NCBI GenBank assembly: GCA_964415445.1
Contig: CAYQAE010000003.1
Location: forward strand, 6,192-61,534
Origin: CAYQAE01 sp964415445 [NCBI: uncultured archaeon]
GTDB taxonomy: Archaea > CAYQAE01
Length of the DNA: 55,343 bases
Direction of reading: 5' to 3'
This document shows, in pieces, positions 24,601 through 33,178 of this stretch. Below the pieces are notes generated by a model, which did not search any database, was not told the DNA's origin, and was given only the letters and a program-made list of their open reading frames with translations. Position 1 is the stretch's first letter, and each line of letters begins with the position of its first letter. The position numbers and the translations under genes were made by a program.

Positions 24601-27600
24601 TGTTGATCATAACTTTTTGTTGATGAAATATTAATTGGGTATGAATTACCTCTATATACAAATCCAGGTGCATAATCTAGGGTGATATCTCCACCATCAA
24701 CATCCACATTATAAACTACATGTCGGCCTACTATTATCTCAGTGTTTGATAGATTAATCCAAGATACCCACATGTAAGTTTTTGATTTATTGATATTATT
24801 TAGAATGAATGAAAATTCATAGCTATCATTTCGATCATCTTGATCATTTACTTCGACAAACGCAGGTTGAATTTCGGGTAATCCTCTCCAAGTATTAAGT
24901 GTTGAATTTTCAAATAATCCTAGGCTTATATCATAATCAAGTCCAGCAGGAAGTAGAGTCCAATTAACTTTAACAGAATATTCTTGTCCAATTTCCATAT
25001 TCATTGGTGGATTATCTATCTCTGGTGTTTGTATTGCTACAAATGAGCTATTTGTTTGAGGATGTCCACTTACATTTGCAAACCAATATAATTTATCTCC
25101 TTCTGATATACTATCTGGTATATATGAATAAAGTTCATCAATGTAATCTATTCCATTTATTGATAGAGTTGAATTCATAAATAAAATATTTCCAGATTCA
25201 TCTTCTATACCATAGGATAATGTTTGTAAGCTTTTGAGTTTATAGGAGAGATTTATACCGAAAAAGGCTGAATTTATAAAAGCATAATCTGATGCATTTA
25301 GCAGTCCTACACCAAATATTTGCAATTCTTCTACAGAATCTGAAGCTATATCCCATTTTTCATCTCCAAATTCTCCAAGATATAATTTTGAATGGATTGA
25401 ATAATTTTTTCTAACATCAAGTTTAGTAGGCAGCTGTAATTCAAATATTGTATATCCTGCACTACTTATATCTACATTTTCAGCAAATAATTGAGGTAGA
25501 CCCCAATCTTCATTCCAATATCCTTCTTCAGTAGTAATTATAATTGTAATATTTGCATAAGTTGAATTAATCTCAGATAATTGTGGCCAACTTACATTAA
25601 CAGAAATAATTTGATTTAGTTGAATTGGATTGGCGTTTGCATAAGTTATATTCATAATTATTCCGTTTTTCACACTTACATTTGAAGTTAAGATCTCAGT
25701 TGGTGTTATATTTATGTTAATTTGTGATTCCAAAGTAGTGTTCCAATTTTCTCTAGGATCATCTATGTATTGATATATCATTTTATATGATCCATCTTCA
25801 GTTCCATTTTCTAAACTTTCAATATTTTCTGTTACCATCTCTGTTTCTGGATTATCATAAAGTCTATATGATATTGGACCCACTTTATCTCTCATAGAAA
25901 TATTTATTGAAAGCACTCCACCTCTATAAGTTATATTAGATACATCTACAATACCTATTCCATCAATTGTGGCATCTACTATATCTTTACCTACCAAAAC
26001 ATTATAATTAGTATAATTGATCCTAGCTACCCATTTATAGTCTAAATTGGTATCAAATTTAGATGGAATCTCAACCGATATAACTTTATTTCCACTTTGT
26101 GCATCAATTATTGTGTTATTTATAATTCTATCAACATTAGTCTCAAGATAATGACTACCATTGTAATTTAGAAGATCTAATATAAAAGTGTAGCTCTCTG
26201 TAGAATTTAGACCTGCCCAAGATATATATACATTAGTATTTTGAGAAGGTATTATCGTTTCTGCACTTATGTTAGGTGCATTATAAACTTCGACCGTGCC
26301 ATTTGATTCAGGATAAACTGATCCATTTATAAACCAATAGGCTATCTCTCCCTCTAAATTCCAATTATCATCTGGGTCTGGAACATAATAATACAATATA
26401 TTAGCTGATTTTCCACTTGAGATCGTAGTTGAATTCATCCACAAAATATCATTGCTTTGGTTTTTGATACCATATAATATTTCATAGCTTTGAGTTAGAT
26501 TTGCAGATAAATTAATTGGAACCCAACTTCCTCTATAAATTCTATATGGGGTGGAAGTAACGCCTGTTCCATTAGTATAGATCTTTGAATAGTTTCCTCT
26601 AGCTATAGTTTTGTCTTCTTCTGCAGCCCCTATATATATCCAAGACACCCACTGATATCCTTCTAATGTTGTATCAATTTCATCTGTGGATATATCCATT
26701 AATATACTATCATTATTTGAATAGTTATTACCTAATCCGCCACCGCTTATGTTGATAGTCTCATTTACCCAAGACAGACCTTCCCAAAATAGGTAATTTG
26801 TTCCATTATAATACATTAGAGCCAAAGATATATTGAAAGTACCATTTGGTAGATTATGCCAGCTTACATTAATATCATAATCTGAATTTGATTTAATCTC
26901 ACCTATTGGTTTTGTCTTTGGAGTAACATTTAATTTAGCTTCTATAAAATAAATAGGATAATATGATTCATTATAACCTGTTGCATTTGCAAACCAATAT
27001 GCACCAGATGGAATACTTATGTTAATATCAATATAACCTAATGTATAGCCATCTAAAACACTTGAAGTAGTATTAATTAATACAGTATTATTATTTGCAT
27101 CTCGCATACCATATGTAATACTTTGTGGGGATGAGAAGTTATATGATAAATTAAGTTCAGCTAATGCTCCTGAATAGATTGGTTCACTTACATTTATTAT
27201 TGATATCCCTTCAAAAGCAATTGATTCTGAAATTGTGCGACTTATAATGATAGATGATGAATTTAGATCAGCTGCCCAAAAGTAAACTAGGTTTGGATCA
27301 ATATTTCCTAATTTAATTTCAAAAGTATAGGTGTCATTTTTACTATAATTATTACCTAATCCATCTTTAGATATATTTATTTCTACTGATTCATGAGGTA
27401 GATATTTCCAATGTAGGTATTCACTTCCGTTATAATAATAAAGACCTAAATTAAGATTATAAGTTCCATTTGGGATATTTTGCCAACTGATATTAATTTT
27501 TGTTTCAGAATTTGTATATAATAATTTTGAATATTCTATATCTAATATTGTTGTATTAAATGACCAATTAGATTCGGGATAGCCCGAAGTATTTACAAAC

Positions 27601-30600
27601 CACATGCATTGTTCTGGTGCATCAATTGGCACATATGGATATAATTGTAAATATCCTCTATTATCTGTAGTTGTATTAACTGAGATTGATAATATTTCTC
27701 CACTAGTACTCTTTACACCATAGGAGATAACTTTACCTGCTGAGATATTATATGATACATTAATTGGTATATTTGCTGTGCCTAAAAATCCCAAGTCTGA
27801 GGCGTCTATTATTGAGATACCATCAATATTTACAGATATTATATCTGAACCTAAAGTATAATTATAATTAGTATTGTTAATTTTAGCTACCCATACATAA
27901 TTATTTGATGTTGTATCTAATCTTTGAGGGATTAATACTTCTAAAGTTTGATCTCCGTCTGTAGTTGATATTATAGTATCGTTATATATTTTATTAAATG
28001 GAGTAGATAGATAATGTGTTCCATTATAATAAAGGAGATCTAATATTAACCTGTGATTTTCTGATACATTAATATTTTCCCAAGATACATATACATTAGA
28101 AGTTGCTCCTGGAATTATTGTATCTGCACTTATATTTGGTGCGCTATATACATAAGTTGTCCAATTAGATTCAGGATATTCAGATGTATTTACAAACCAA
28201 AGACTATTATCACTAGAGTCAGTTGATACATATGGATATAGTTGAACATAGCCTTGTCCATTAATTGCTATATCTGAGATTGTATGAATTTGTCCGCTTG
28301 CATTTTTTATACCATAAGATAGAGCATGCTGTGTTGGCACATTATAAGTTACATTAATTGGATAAGCAGACGAACCTCTATAAGTAATATTTGATGCATC
28401 TATTATGGATACACCTTCAGCTTCTACATTTGATTCTATATCTTGAGATATATAGTTAGTTATATTATCTTGTGGATCTAGATAAAGTGATACTGCCCAT
28501 TCATAAGTTTTGGTCAAATCTAGATGATTTGGTATAGTCATATTCACTTTTATAGAATATGTTGAATTAACATTGCTATCTATATATAATGTAGTATTAT
28601 ATATTGGTAGAGGTGGCCACCAGTAATGATTAGTTGTATTTGTTCCATTTTGTGCAAAAACTAAAGTTAAGTTATAATATCCAGTAGGTTCTAAATCATG
28701 CCATGAGATATTTATCTCATAAGTTTGAGAGATGTTTACAAATTTAGTTGGATCAATTAATTCTAATTCTGGAGCTATGGCTTTTACATTTTCAACTATA
28801 TCTGATCCGATTTTGTAGGATTCATTATCTGAAGGTCCTCTACTTATCCAAGCTATCCATTCATAATATACTTCTGGGTCAATATTTAGTGGTATATCTA
28901 CTGTTATGTTTCGACTACCTGATGAATTTGTACCATCTAAATTATATAATATCCTATCTTCCCAAGGCAGCGTTTCAGGGCGGATATGACTTCCATTTAC
29001 CATTAAAGCAACCGATAAATTAAATGTTCCATTATCTAAATTTTCCCATGATACATTTATATCATATTCATTTCCGTATGTGACTTTATCTGGTGCATCT
29101 TCAATTTTTGGAGTATTATAAGCTATAAATTGTACTTTTACTTTTTCTCCAGTATTTGGATCTATTATATAGTAATATCCTACTTGCCCTGACCCATTCC
29201 ATCCAGGTTGTGGATCTAGGATATATGGATATAATTTAATGTTTTGAGCTGTGGTAGTATTTATTCTTTCTTTGGTAAGAGAGTGTGATTCATTTTCTGT
29301 TCCATATTCTAATTCAAAATACCAAAGGTCTCTTAATGTATAATATGCTAATTTTTTAGTTCTATTTTCATATACTATTCCCCAATGCTCTTCTAGATTC
29401 GGATCTTGTTGAGTTGGATTTCCTGCTTTCCACCATTCATCAGAATATTCAAAAAATGATACACCCGTTACGTTATCTCTGTTTTTTATTAAATTCCAAT
29501 GAGCTTCTAAATATAGGCTCTGATTTCCTTCAGTAAAATTGGAGGACCCATTAGTATACCATCCAGTTTCTGCAACAAAAATTGGGTGGTTGGGATACCA
29601 TGTCGAGATATCGTCCAAATGATTGTTCATATAGGCGGTATCTAATGGATCCTGTGACGGGGGAACAGAAAGCGCTGAATAAAAGTTTGTAGAAATTATA
29701 TCTAAAAATGATAGATTATAGTTTGTGTAGTCATTTATTATATCTGGTCTTGGTGCATAAGTTACAGGATGTCTGTAATTGTCATATTTTTGTGCAAATT
29801 GAGCCAATTCTTTGATATAATTATATGCTTGAGATCTATTATTTGAATTTCCAATTACTTCATTTCCGATAGTCCACATTAAAACTGCTGGATTTTTTGA
29901 ATAATTGTCAATTAGTGTTTGAATTTCTCTTGCATCTCTAGTTAGATTTCCATAATAATTATCATCATTTTCAAAATTGGTATATGGGCTAACATATTTA
30001 TCTACTATTACAAATAGACCATGTTTTTGAGCTAGATCTAATATATATGGTCTTCTAACATCATATATCCTTATTGCATTTGCACCCATCTCTTTTATGG
30101 TCTTTAGGTCAGAATCTATTAAAGATTCATCGGGATATACAGTAGAATTAGTAGCTGGATTAGATCCGTTTTGATATGGGCTGTAGGCTACAGATCTTAT
30201 TGCGAATTCTGATCCGTCTATGTATAATTTTTGATTTTTTATCTCTATATCTGTAACACCAGAATAAGGTGTAGGTTGAAAGTAGTATGAAGCTTCAATT
30301 TCAGTGTTTGCGCCTCTATAGACTTCATCAGGTGCATAAAAATAACTTACATTCTCATCTAATTTTACTCGATTTATAACATCATTTCCAATAGTATATT
30401 GGTAATTATCAGTAGGTCCAACTCCTATTGTAGCTGCCCATTCATATAAGGTAGAAGCACTCATAATATTAGGTATATCTACTGAGAAGTTATATGTTGA
30501 AGTTGAATTATCTTCGCCTGCTACTGTGATAGTATGGTTTATCCAGGGCATACCTTCAAAATAATTGTGGATGCCAGAGTGAAGTAGAATAACTGATAAA

Positions 30601-32927
30601 TTATAAGTTCCGTTTGCTAAATTCTGCCAACTTACATTTACATAATAATTATTACTTTCTGATATTTCTATAGGTGCATTTTCAATCTTTGGTCCATTAT
30701 ATGCAGTTATATTTATCTCTATTTCATTATATCCTTTAGCATTTACATAAATTGTAGCATTTTCTCCGATTAATCCTTCAGAAGCAGTTGGTATATAAAG
30801 CGGTCTATTTTCTTTATCACTTAAATTAAATGAAATTAGTGGTTTTTGCCAAAGAATTTCTCCATCTGAATTTTTTATTCCATATTCTACAAATTGAGTT
30901 TCATTTAGATCATATGAGACATTTAGCATATAAGTTGATCCTTTATATACTACTGCAGGATAATCTGGAAGTCCTAATCCAGCAATGTTAGTTGCTTTTC
31001 TATCAATTCCCCGAGTATTTGTTGCATTCTCATACCACAAAAATGCAACCCATGAATAGTTTTGTGAAGTTTCAAAGTTAGATCCAAGATTGATTTCAAA
31101 GTTATTAGATCCTACTTTATCATAGATATTTGTAATATTTTTCCAAGGTAGAGCCTCCCACCAATTTCCATCCATATAATACAGGGCTAATGATAAATTA
31201 ACAGGCGTTTTAATTGAATCAGTTAGATTCCAACTAACATTGACATAATATGTATTTTCTGGATACATTAAATTAGGGTATGATTCAATGGTAACTGTCT
31301 TTTCTATCTCTAAAAAGTCAGATATGTCTGAACCCAAATAACCATCATCTAATTTATCTGAATAGTGTATTATTCCTGACCAGACATAATCATTACTTAA
31401 ATTCAAGATTGGTGGAACTTGGACATTAAAAGTATGTGTGCCATTACCTGAAGATATTTTTACTGATTTTGAAGATATATTTTCATAGATGTAGTCTGAT
31501 CCATTATATGTTAACAACCGTAAAGTTAGATTCCAATTTTCATCTTGAGGTATATCATAGTATTTTAATGTGATATTTGTTTCAAATCCTGATTGGACTT
31601 TCTTTTCATATTGTATGATTTTTGGTGCCCATCTCAAAGAAGTAGATTTATTATCTTGATAAATTATGTGATCTGTAGAGTTTGTTATATATACTTTATA
31701 ATAATATGTTGCATTCATGGTATAGTTTGGATCACTATTGTTTGGAGAAGGTATCCATGGGTATAATCTTGTATATCCTTTATTTGATATTAATTCTGAT
31801 GTATTTGCATATATTTTATTTGTAGTATATCCTAAATCAGTTTGATTTTGTATAAATTCAGCATGGATAGTATATGTATCTGATCCATTAAACTTCCAAG
31901 CTGCAACTAATTCATGAGCTTGTCCCCCAAAGACAGGGTCTCTACTATATACGATATCTACCCCTTCTTTTATAACATAAACTTCTTCAGAGTAATCTTT
32001 AGCGATTATATCTGAATAAACGGGCTCATATCCTTCAAAGAGTACATAAATAGCTTTGCATATATATGCTTTCCAATAATATTCACCAGAAGAAACATCT
32101 GGTGTTTCACTAAAGTTCCATGTACCATTATTTGAAGTTAGCCTATCAGAAGTGTATCTCTTAAATCGAGTTCCAGTATCGTTATATAACTCTAAAACAG
32201 CATAAAATCCATCATCTGTAATATTTGGATTTGAATTCATATTTTCCCATTTCACAGAAATATTTGTTTGTTCATTTGTTGTAAATATATTATCATATTC
32301 AGTAATTCTTGGACCCCAATAAAGTTCAATTGGGTTATCTTTGATATTAGAATAAGGTTCTCCAAAAGGTTCTTTTGAAATCCAAGATCTAATTATATAC
32401 TGGCTACCTTCATATGTACTGTTATAATCAGAATCATTTTCATTATATTCTGGAATGTAAAGTTTAACACTTTCAGTGTAATTTCCATCTTCTAAAATAC
32501 TTATATATTTGGAAATAGTAGAATAACTTTCATTTACTTCTCCATCACCATTATCATTTAATTCTCTGTAGTCTATATTTACATATCCTTGAAATTCTTC
32601 ATATATTTCAAAATCAACATCTATTGTTATATTTGAACCTCCCCATGCATTAGAAAAAGAAGTGTTGTGTACTGTAGTTGTATTCATATTTGCGGTATCA
32701 GGATATGTTTCAGAATCATATGAATTTGAAAAATTATCATTTAAATAAAAAGTTGTACCTAAAAGTAAAAGAGAAGAAATAAGCATCGCAGCTAATGTTT
32801 TTTTCTTTTTGGAATTAGCAGGGTCATCTAAGTAAGTATTTCTATTTTTTAAACGTTTAATTTCACTCTTTTTGTAAGAGCGAAACATACCTTCTACTCT
32901 GTTTTGACCTCTAAGTTTTATTTTCAA
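21687..32927 (-). CDS. Giant surface protein with two glycosidase-like barrels and repeated beta modules
   Basis: The protein has 3746 residues. A basic N-terminus and one hydrophobic helix (TLAAMLISSLLLLGTTFYL, about 45-63) suggest a type II anchor; no C-terminal helix is seen. Most of the rest alternates two beta-sandwich module types. One is marked by V-x-V-S-W-x-N-L-x-N-G-T-Y-N-L (about 15 copies), the other by YRG...INxSY...YGIK-x-x-x-G-x-I. Two TIM-barrel domains interrupt them, at about 895-1205 and 3180-3495. Each has the glycoside hydrolase clan A pattern: GANAIRIYD/GANTIRIYD, an acid/base Glu in WTIGNEV/WGVGNEY, and a nucleophile Glu in AETGW/SETGW. They most resemble GH2/GH72-type barrels. 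N-glycosylation sequons are very frequent. I infer an extracellular or S-layer-associated protein acting on, or once acting on, polysaccharide. Confidence 0.8.
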   Translation of the reverse strand: MKIKLRGQNRVEGMFRSYKKSEIKRLKNRNTYLDDPANSKKKKTLAAMLISSLLLLGTTFYLNDNFSNSYDSETYPDTANMNTTTVHNTSFSNAWGGSNITIDVDFEIYEEFQGYVNIDYRELNDNGDGEVNESYSTISKYISILEDGNYTESVKLYIPEYNENDSDYNSTYEGSQYIIRSWISKEPFGEPYSNIKDNPIELYWGPRITEYDNIFTTNEQTNISVKWENMNSNPNITDDGFYAVLELYNDTGTRFKRYTSDRLTSNNGTWNFSETPDVSSGEYYWKAYICKAIYVLFEGYEPVYSDIIAKDYSEEVYVIKEGVDIVYSRDPVFGGQAHELVAAWKFNGSDTYTIHAEFIQNQTDLGYTTNKIYANTSELISNKGYTRLYPWIPSPNNSDPNYTMNATYYYKVYITNSTDHIIYQDNKSTSLRWAPKIIQYEKKVQSGFETNITLKYYDIPQDENWNLTLRLLTYNGSDYIYENISSKSVKISSGNGTHTFNVQVPPILNLSNDYVWSGIIHYSDKLDDGYLGSDISDFLEIEKTVTIESYPNLMYPENTYYVNVSWNLTDSIKTPVNLSLALYYMDGNWWEALPWKNITNIYDKVGSNNFEINLGSNFETSQNYSWVAFLWYENATNTRGIDRKATNIAGLGLPDYPAVVYKGSTYMLNVSYDLNETQFVEYGIKNSDGEILWQKPLISFNLSDKENRPLYIPTASEGLIGENATIYVNAKGYNEIEINITAYNGPKIENAPIEISESNNYYVNVSWQNLANGTYNLSVILLHSGIHNYFEGMPWINHTITVAGEDNSTSTYNFSVDIPNIMSASTLYEWAATIGVGPTDNYQYTIGNDVINRVKLDENVSYFYAPDEVYRGANTEIEASYYFQPTPYSGVTDIEIKNQKLYIDGSEFAIRSVAYSPYQNGSNPATNSTVYPDESLIDSDLKTIKEMGANAIRIYDVRRPYILDLAQKHGLFVIVDKYVSPYTNFENDDNYYGNLTRDAREIQTLIDNYSKNPAVLMWTIGNEVIGNSNNRSQAYNYIKELAQFAQKYDNYRHPVTYAPRPDIINDYTNYNLSFLDIISTNFYSALSVPPSQDPLDTAYMNNHLDDISTWYPNHPIFVAETGWYTNGSSNFTEGNQSLYLEAHWNLIKNRDNVTGVSFFEYSDEWWKAGNPTQQDPNLEEHWGIVYENRTKKLAYYTLRDLWYFELEYGTENESHSLTKERINTTTAQNIKLYPYILDPQPGWNGSGQVGYYYIIDPNTGEKVKVQFIAYNTPKIEDAPDKVTYGNEYDINVSWENLDNGTFNLSVALMVNGSHIRPETLPWEDRILYNLDGTNSSGSRNITVDIPLNIDPEVYYEWIAWISRGPSDNESYKIGSDIVENVKAIAPELELIDPTKFVNISQTYEINISWHDLEPTGYYNLTLVFAQNGTNTTNHYWWPPLPIYNTTLYIDSNVNSTYSIKVNMTIPNHLDLTKTYEWAVSLYLDPQDNITNYISQDIESNVEAEGVSIIDASNITYRGSSAYPINVTYNVPTQHALSYGIKNASGQIHTISDIAINGQGYVQLYPYVSTDSSDNSLWFVNTSEYPESNWTTYVYSAPNISADTIIPGATSNVYVSWENINVSENHRLILDLLYYNGTHYLSTPFNKIYNDTIISTTDGDQTLEVLIPQRLDTTSNNYVWVAKINNTNYNYTLGSDIISVNIDGISIIDASDLGFLGTANIPINVSYNISAGKVISYGVKSTSGEILSISVNTTTDNRGYLQLYPYVPIDAPEQCMWFVNTSGYPESNWSFNTTILDIEYSKLLYTNSETKINISWQNIPNGTYNLNLGLYYYNGSEYLHWKYLPHESVEINISKDGLGNNYSKNDTYTFEIKLGNIDPNLVYFWAADLNSSSIIISRTISESIAFEGISIINVSEPIYSGALAELNLSYNFSSPQSITYGMRDANNNTVLINTTSSVLDGYTLGYIDINISIPSGAYWFANATGYNESYYPIYFIEAKLNVTPKTKPIGEIKSNSDYDINVSWHNLPNGTFNISLALMYYNGTNYLFWEGLSWVNETINISGGGLGNNYSNNDSILMDISTDEIDTTLEGYQWVSWIYIGAAEEDKTIARGNYSKIYTNGTGVTSTPYRIYRGSWVPINLSANLTQSYEILYGIKNQSNDILWMNSTTISSGKSANILYYYVPDPDDNWNLEGEIAYWFINGSVYPESNGTVEVYNAPNISAETIIPSQNTNVYISWAGLNSTESYTFILDLLNYNGSHYLETNVDRIINNTIIDAQSGNKVISVEIPSKFDTNLDYKWVARINYTNYNVLVGKDIVDATIDGIGIVDVSNITYRGGVLSINISMRDKVGPISYRLYDNPETEMVTENIESLENGTEDGSYKMIYQYIDDPRENWNTTLESQININITPTEILTSNVSVKNGIIMNITYANANPIQLNQIISVNVSWPQLSEINSTYANITIIITTEEGYWNEDWGLPQLFAENVDISSAGYTIFELQLPTKLDVRKNYSIHSKLYLGEFGDEKWDIASDSVEELQIFGVGLLNASDYAFINSAFFGINLSYKLKSLQTLSYGIEDESGNILFMNSTLSINGIDYIDELYSYIPDSISEGDKLYWFANVSGHPQTNSSFVAIQTPEIDNPPMNMEIGQEYSVKVNWTLLPAGLDYDISLGLFENSTLNTWRGLPEIQPAFVEVNDQDDRNDSYEFSFILNNINKSKTYMWVSWINLSNTEIIVGRHVVYNVDVDGGDITLDYAPGFVYRGNSYPINISSTKSYDQQVAFGIKDTDGNQIGDPNYITIPAGGYNHTYVWVPTASAGWDSINQQANWYVFDFSDMVYFESPFIASNAPNITAPTTLTTNEVVSVTVSWYNLSNESYEYWDSTYGDMKSFYDEPYFVYYELQQGDGTYWATVMDDTRAVKGSYPITSLAELTGSYKFGSVDVGPIDPSLDQRWIAYLDITYNSSGKIDITIGSDTQNVGASGASITDAPTTVYRGGIFPIELSYDFTGKNIDLEYGAKTKSGKELLANTLTGLNDQNTIKKYLTLPTRESGWNTPAEDGYFYLRWTEGTTTYEDRYWFSAYDGVKITSYPTEVWPSEVYPVEISWTNIPEGTYDLYLTLSDSETGDITDGEFIQKYRLPENIPSGLVTFNYYVPPSIDVAYSDYKFSAWIARVPEKDSLTDAPDISISGQEMYVDGEKFVSKSVCYSPFTRRLRPQDNEYVSEDVITSDLELIREMGANTIRIYDINLLHQYSYGSKTAADVLFERAKEKGLYVIAGIDVNGGSSSEYEGIIDNIITNYGDEPAFLMWGVGNEYVANSQNKQDAISLISDIKSYIDTVDSHPVTYSARQDIITDSQYDFSFLDIISTAAYSYFGGETRPENTDDLVNTVNTIKSIYTNKPIFISETGWHTLSSDLNHTQGHQAAYFEKHILKINQLVSEGTVLGISLFEFSDEWWKGVAEVSDEKGFHNYDSEEWLGIVKENRAKKVAFYSIQNLWTWKVAGHETEGSDVDAKGVSLTSSYIGYAGSANFVNISYDIDRDIEMYYGTIKVGSNVANSGAKVIEIDSGSGNISIYAFNPSYKYWGSWSDDEIKSGKIGYNFISYDLGSDTITVKDWFRLSRGVVIVDAPDTVTDPISGPPNNYEISVSWEHLPLDTTLNISTGLFYSENFLLTAEIFEYITINTNSHGTCGGHIFTLSVYPEDLEYSYETYYWGTSAYIGEKWAEWNGTHFVPEKSINIANDFKETTIVE

Positions 32928-32959
32928 GACCCCCGTCTTATATAATTTAATGACCGAAA

Positions 32960-33049
32960 TATTTCCCTAGGAAATAAAAAAGCATAAAAGATGCCTAAAA
33001 AGGGTTTTCTTTCTCCCCCACTATCTTATTCTATTTTCTAACTTATAAA
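32960..33049 (-). promoter_or_regulatory. TATA box and hairpin-U6-hairpin leader of the giant gene
   Basis: On the minus strand, TTTATAA (33049-33043) is followed near the expected transcript start by GTGGGGG (33020-33014). Next come GCAT/ATGC with loop CTTTT (32994-32982), T6 (32981-32976) and TATTTCC/GGAAATA with loop TAG (32976-32960). The last T of the tract opens the second stem, as in the leaders of 7936, 11174 and 17357. A G-rich box near the transcript start is also seen before 7936. The ATCACGTTCAT box is absent. Confidence 0.5.
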
Positions 33050-33178
33050 CCTTTGTTCGAAAATCAAAGAAATTTATATATATTATATACATTTTATATA
33101 TATCGCAAACCTGAAGTTATTTTTATAGATTACAAAGATTTATTAAAAGGGATAACCATTATTTAGAAGGAGAGGTAT

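Noticed and set aside
28748-29023. 91-residue open frame on the plus strand
   Set aside because: It lies wholly inside the giant minus-strand gene, is low in complexity and has no promoter or ribosome site. It is a shadow frame.
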